From the NCBI RefSeq assembly GCF_023272795.1, contig NZ_CP096829.1, forward strand, positions 1,798,001 to 1,862,000: a DNA stretch of 64,000 nucleotides, given 5' to 3'. Of this stretch, positions 60,634 to 64,000 are shown in pieces; the stretch's first letter is position 1, and every line of letters begins with the position of its first letter. This DNA is from Flavobacterium humidisoli. GTDB lineage: Bacteria; Bacteroidota; Bacteroidia; Flavobacteriales; Flavobacteriaceae. The notes under the pieces are model-generated. The model ran no database searches. It saw nothing but the letters and a program-made list of their open reading frames with translations, and had not been told where the DNA came from. A program made the translations under genes and the position numbers.

Positions 60634-61962
60634 GTGAAAATAAAACATCAATTAGCTATTTTTAACGCCTTGACCAGACTGCTGGTCATTTTGGTTTTAT
60701 GGCTAATGCTTCCTATTTTGGTAGAAAATGTGGTGTATCATCATATTAATAATACACTGCTTGAGAAAAAGAAAAAATTTATTGAACATCTGAATAAGGA
60801 AGAGATAAATGATTTTATAGAAAACCCAGACGATTCAACCGATGCTTTTTCTGAATTTTCAACACTGCATAGTGAGTTTTTGGTGCTGTCCAGAGTGTCG
60901 GTAAAACCACATCAGAAGAAAACCACTTTTAGTAATGAGTATCGAAAAATTGAAGGAGAAGAAAATGAATATAGAATTCTCCAGCATCATTTTACTTATG
61001 AAGGTGAAGATTATCAGCTTGAAATAGGAAGTAGTTTGAGCGAGGTTAATGATCTGACTTTTGCGATTAAACTTTTCATTATAATTGTTTTTGTCGTAAT
61101 TCTTCTTATTACTTTTTTGGCTGATACTTTTTATATCGAATATCTTTTAAAACCATTTTACAAAATTATCGATACCAAAATCAGGCGTGTAAACGAGCCA
61201 GAAACATTTGATCATACTCCGATAAAAGCAACTTCAAGAGATTTTAGAGAATTGGATTTTGTTTTAAATCAAATGATGGATAGAATTACCGAAGTTTTTA
61301 AAAAGGAAAAACAGTTTATTTCGAATGTTTCACACGAACTTCTTACGCCGATTGCTCTTCTTAAAAACAAACTTGAAAACTTGTTGCAAAATGAGTCTTT
61401 GGACGATCATGCGGTTGATAAAATTGCAGGGTCTTTGAAGACATTAGATATGCTGAAAAAAATCATTAATAATTTACTGTTGATTTCTAGAATAGATAAT
61501 AATCAATATGAAGCAAATGAAGCAATCAATCTTAAAGAAATCGTTGCTGATCTGCAGGAAGATCTTCTAGATCGAATCGAGGATAGAGATATTCAGTTTA
61601 TGAACGAAATGGAAAATAATTTTGTTTTTATAGGAAACAAAACCTTACTTCATATTCTTATCTATAATCTCGTAACTAATGCTATAAAATACAATAAGCC
61701 AAAAGGAAAAATAATTGTAGAAGACGGTTTTGTAGAGGAGCATTATTTTATTTCGGTAAAAGATTCAGGAATAGGAATGGACGAATCTCAACTTGAGAAA
61801 ATATTTAGCCGTTTTGCGAGAATTAATTCAGATCAAGAAGGGCAGGGATTAGGACTTGCAATTGCACAAAGTATCGCATCTTTTCATCATATTCAAATCA
61901 AAGTTAAATCGGTTTTAAATGAAGGGACAACTTTTACGTTGTTGTTTGAAAAAGCTAATTAA
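60634..61962 (+). CDS. sensor histidine kinase paired with the OmpR-type regulator
   Basis: 442 aa, starting with GTG 60634. Two membrane helices (about 9-30 and 145-168) flank a sensor domain of about 115 residues with charged loops. A HAMP-like region follows, then the H-box FISNVSHELLTPIALLKN, N-box YNLVTNAIKYN and G-boxes DSGIGMDE and GQGLGLAIAQ. The sensed signal is unknown; the Lys-rich exported targets hint at envelope or pH stress. Confidence 0.93.
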   Translation: MKIKHQLAIFNALTRLLVILVLWLMLPILVENVVYHHINNTLLEKKKKFIEHLNKEEINDFIENPDDSTDAFSEFSTLHSEFLVLSRVSVKPHQKKTTFSNEYRKIEGEENEYRILQHHFTYEGEDYQLEIGSSLSEVNDLTFAIKLFIIIVFVVILLITFLADTFYIEYLLKPFYKIIDTKIRRVNEPETFDHTPIKATSRDFRELDFVLNQMMDRITEVFKKEKQFISNVSHELLTPIALLKNKLENLLQNESLDDHAVDKIAGSLKTLDMLKKIINNLLLISRIDNNQYEANEAINLKEIVADLQEDLLDRIEDRDIQFMNEMENNFVFIGNKTLLHILIYNLVTNAIKYNKPKGKIIVEDGFVEEHYFISVKDSGIGMDESQLEKIFSRFARINSDQEGQGLGLAIAQSIASFHHIQIKVKSVLNEGTTFTLLFEKAN

Positions 61963-61987
61963 AAGTTAAAATTTTCTGTAAGACTTT

Positions 61988-62024
61988 TTCTTCATTTTGT
62001 CTTCATTTTACGATTATATCTTTG
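61988..62024 (+). promoter_or_regulatory. tandem TCTTCAT operator and promoter of the second small exported protein
   Basis: Direct repeats TTCTTCATTTT and GTCTTCATTTT at an 11-bp period (61988-62009), then 7 nt, then TATCTTTG (62017-62024). A TTG (61997-61999) lies inside the repeat. Arrangement and spacing are identical to 59456-59492. Confidence 0.75.
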
Positions 62025-62066
62025 ACTTGTAAAAATGAAAATAAACAATCATAAAAATTTAAAGTC

Positions 62067-62267
62067 ATGAAAAAATTAGCAATTTTAGCAGTAGCAGTTC
62101 TAGGAACATTTTCAATGGTAAACGCACAAACAACTCCAGCGCCAGCGCAAACGAAAGAAGTGAAAGCTGCTAAACACGATAAAAAAGCAGAAAAGAAAGC
62201 TGACAAAAAAGCAAAAGGAGAGAAAAAAGCAGAAGCTGCAAAAACAGAAGCTCCAAAAGCAAAATAA
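62067..62267 (+). CDS. small Lys/Ala-rich exported protein (Asr-like), copy 2
   Basis: 66 aa. Signal peptide MKKLAILAVAVLGTFSMVNA, followed by a Gln/Pro/Thr then Lys/Ala-rich tail (HDKKAEKKADKKAKGEKKA, ending APKAK). Paralogue of the 59536 protein, on the other side of the two-component genes and with the same direct-repeat promoter. A function such as buffering of the periplasm or binding to anionic polymers is inference. Confidence 0.78.
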   Translation: MKKLAILAVAVLGTFSMVNAQTTPAPAQTKEVKAAKHDKKAEKKADKKAKGEKKAEAAKTEAPKAK

Positions 62268-62315
62268 AACTAGACTTAGGTCTTAAAAGTAAATAGTTTT
62301 AAAGGTTGGTAGGTT

Positions 62316-62346
62316 AAAGCTGAAAGAGCCATCTTTCAGCTTTTTT
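62316..62346 (+). terminator. terminator after the second small exported protein
   Basis: Perfect 12-bp stem AAAGCTGAAAGA / TCTTTCAGCTTT with a GCCA loop and T-run. The left arm shares AAGCTGA with the terminator at 59841. Confidence 0.9.
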
Positions 62347-62427
62347 ATTTTAACAGCGTTAAATTTTTTATAATAAAAAGAAATAGAATTTTCATTCTTT
62401 GTTACTTTGTTTAAAACTATATATTAA

Positions 62428-63663
62428 ATGATCTTTCGTTTTATAATTCTATGCGCTCTTTTATTATTTATTGAGTTCTATTCTTATCAAGCTTTTCGCA
62501 CTTTAATCAAAGCACGTTGGGTTTTGATTGGCTATCAAGTAATAAGCTTGCTGGTTTTAATATTTATTATTTATTCTTTTTCGCAGGTAGACCGATCAGT
62601 TGGTCAAACTAGGCAATTTATGTTTACTACAGGTTTGATGCTCGTAGTATATGTGCCAAAAATTGTACTTACATTAATAATGTTTGGCGAGGATATTATT
62701 AGAGTAGGCGCCAGTATACTGAATTATTTTGTTTACAATACTCCGCGAAAGGAAATGATGCCTGACAGAAGAAAATTTGTAAGTCAGATCGCTTTAGGCT
62801 TGGCAGCAATTCCATTTCTTTCTATTATTTACGGAATTTTTGAAGGGAAATATAATTTCAAAGTAATCAAACAAACCGTATTTTTTCCAGATCTTCCAGA
62901 TGCTTTTGACGGTTTTAAAATTACGCAAATTTCTGATGTGCATAGTGGTAGTTTTGATAATCCAGAGAAAATTAATTATGCTATTGATTTGATCAATGCA
63001 CAAGAAGCAGATTTGATTTTGTTTACAGGAGATATTGTGAATACTCACGCAAAAGAAATGCATCCTTGGCTGGAAACTTTTAATCGTATTAAAGATTATA
63101 AATATGGGAAGTTTGCTGTTTTAGGGAATCATGATTATGGTGAATATGTAACATGGCCTTCTGAAAAAGAAAAAGACGAAAATTTTAAGGCGATTAAAAA
63201 CCTTTATGGTCAGATTGGTTTTAAATTAATGTTGAACGAGCATACTTATATTCAAAAAGGGGATGATAAAATTGCTCTGATTGGAGTAGAGAATTGGGGA
63301 GTAAATTTTAAAAAAGCAGGTGATTTAAACAAAGCTTCAGAAAATGTGCATCAAGACGATTTTAAAGTTTTAATGAGCCATGATCCAAGTCATTGGGATG
63401 CTGAAATTAAAGACCATCCGAAGAATTTTCATCTGACTTTTGCCGGTCATACGCATGGTATGCAGTTTGGAATTGAAATTCCAGGTTATTTTAAATGGAG
63501 TTTGGCACAATACATTTATAAACAATGGGCAGGTTTGTACGAAAACGTCGGAAAATACGTTTATGTTAACCGCGGATTTGGTTTTCACGCTTATCCAGGA
63601 CGAGTTGGAATTATGCCTGAAATAACAGTAATTGAACTAAAAAAAGGCCGTAATGTCGCTTAA
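62428..63663 (+). CDS. membrane-anchored metallophosphoesterase
   Basis: 411 aa. Three hydrophobic segments at the N-terminus (about 1-18, 36-52, 70-90), plus one near 118-135, then a calcineurin-like phosphoesterase domain from about residue 160: TQISDVHSGS, FTGDIVNTH, LGNHDYGEY and FAGHTHGMQ. Related to YkuE-type enzymes, some of which hydrolyse UDP-2,3-diacylglucosamine-like or phospholipid-linked substrates. Substrate unknown; placed 160 bp after the second small exported protein, probably its own transcript. Confidence 0.9.
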   Translation: MIFRFIILCALLLFIEFYSYQAFRTLIKARWVLIGYQVISLLVLIFIIYSFSQVDRSVGQTRQFMFTTGLMLVVYVPKIVLTLIMFGEDIIRVGASILNYFVYNTPRKEMMPDRRKFVSQIALGLAAIPFLSIIYGIFEGKYNFKVIKQTVFFPDLPDAFDGFKITQISDVHSGSFDNPEKINYAIDLINAQEADLILFTGDIVNTHAKEMHPWLETFNRIKDYKYGKFAVLGNHDYGEYVTWPSEKEKDENFKAIKNLYGQIGFKLMLNEHTYIQKGDDKIALIGVENWGVNFKKAGDLNKASENVHQDDFKVLMSHDPSHWDAEIKDHPKNFHLTFAGHTHGMQFGIEIPGYFKWSLAQYIYKQWAGLYENVGKYVYVNRGFGFHAYPGRVGIMPEITVIELKKGRNVA

Positions 63664-63677
63664 TTCGTTAAAAATGC

Positions 63678-63685
63678 TACATTTG
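63678..63685 (+). promoter_or_regulatory. -7 element upstream of the thioredoxin-fold gene
   Basis: TACATTTG, matching TANNTTTG, 51 bp before the start; -33 TTG not clear. Confidence 0.5.
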
Positions 63686-63736
63686 TATAATATTTATTTC
63701 TTTTAAGAGATTTAAAAAACTTAAATTTTTGGTTTT

Positions 63737-64000
63737 ATGTCAAAATTTGGAGAACTAATAAATGCCCAAGTTCCAGTGTTAATTGATTTTTACACAGATT
63801 GGAATGAATCTTCGGTTTCTATGCATCCTGTTATTAAGGACGTAGCGGCTGCGCTTGGCGATAAGGCCAAAGTAATCAAAATTGATGTAGATAAAAATCA
63901 GGAACTCGCAGAAGCACTTCGTATTAAAGGGCTTCCAACTTTAATGATTTACAAAGAAGGGCAAATGATTTGGAGACAATCTGGAGAGCTTGATGCTAAT
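63737..64000 (+). CDS. thioredoxin-fold protein without active-site cysteines (partial)
   Basis: The window ends after about 88 codons of an otherwise standard thioredoxin: PVLIDFYTDWNESSVSMHP, VIKIDVDKNQELAEALRIKG (in part) and GLPTLMIYKEGQ. The usual WCGPC reads WNESS, so both redox cysteines are gone, while the cis-Pro (LPTLMIY) remains. It therefore cannot act as a disulfide reductase and more likely binds a partner protein. The C-terminus is outside the window. Confidence 0.85.
   Translation, partial: MSKFGELINAQVPVLIDFYTDWNESSVSMHPVIKDVAAALGDKAKVIKIDVDKNQELAEALRIKGLPTLMIYKEGQMIWRQSGELDAN

Overview
The window is chromosomal DNA from a member of the Bacteroidota, most likely a Flavobacterium close to F. 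johnsoniae. The evidence is AT-rich DNA with Flavobacterium-type codon use, promoters of the Bacteroidota form (TTG, 17-23 bp, TANNTTTG), almost no Shine-Dalgarno sequences, outer-membrane-type lipoproteins, a TonB receptor, and family pairs such as PnuC next to a NadR-type kinase. I see no rRNA or tRNA gene, no phage, no transposon and no CRISPR array.

Layout. (1) 1-10600: a secreted beta-glucan (laminarin or beta-1,6-glucan type) degradation operon with the tail of one GH30 enzyme, three complete GH30 enzymes, a GH5 with a C-terminal CBM6-like module, a GH16, an endonuclease/exonuclease/phosphatase-fold protein and a GH3 beta-glucosidase. (2) 10600-19430: housekeeping and stress genes, including a compact alkylation-repair group (Ada-type regulator/methyltransferase, a separate Ada-type zinc protein, AlkB and a second 2OG-Fe(II) oxygenase) and a Nudix-fold regulator. 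(3) 19430-29800: a patatin/BamA-type protein, ahcY, a phosphopantetheinyl transferase, a Crp/Fnr regulator with truncated hemoglobin, GGGP synthase, PnuC, a NadR-type kinase fused to DUF4301, and ArfB. (4) 29850-45330: a TPP riboswitch with a TonB receptor; greA, a HIT protein, an orphan histidine kinase, flavin reductase, DUF3127, aat and a MOSC protein; then the minus-strand thiamine operon thiS-thiC-thiE2-thiD-thiE-thiG-thiH-thiF under a second TPP riboswitch. (5) 45400-59210: tag, lipoproteins, a queuosine-precursor transporter, M3 peptidase, rplM-rpsI-rpsB-tsf, a pair of exported ferritin-like proteins, a LacI regulator and polA. (6) 59450-64000: a two-component system flanked by two small Lys/Ala-rich exported proteins, a metallophosphoesterase and the start of a thioredoxin-fold gene.

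Two signals stand out from ordinary annotation. First, many intergenic gaps hold degenerate tandem arrays with a period of exactly 7 bp. The 7-mer word differs from gap to gap, and the arrays often abut or run into stop codons. I mapped 17 of them. Second, the two small Lys/Ala-rich exported proteins flanking the two-component system share the same promoter design: a TCTTCAT direct repeat at 11-bp spacing, exactly 7 nt upstream of a TANNTTTG element. This suggests a self-contained regulon resembling Asr acid-shock proteins controlled by an OmpR-type regulator.

Other notable points are an intrinsic-terminator hairpin in the greA leader (possible attenuation), a palindrome inside the thiE2 coding region, a thioredoxin-fold protein without its CxxC, a Rieske-like lipoprotein without the histidine ligands, and several dispersed palindromic repeats.
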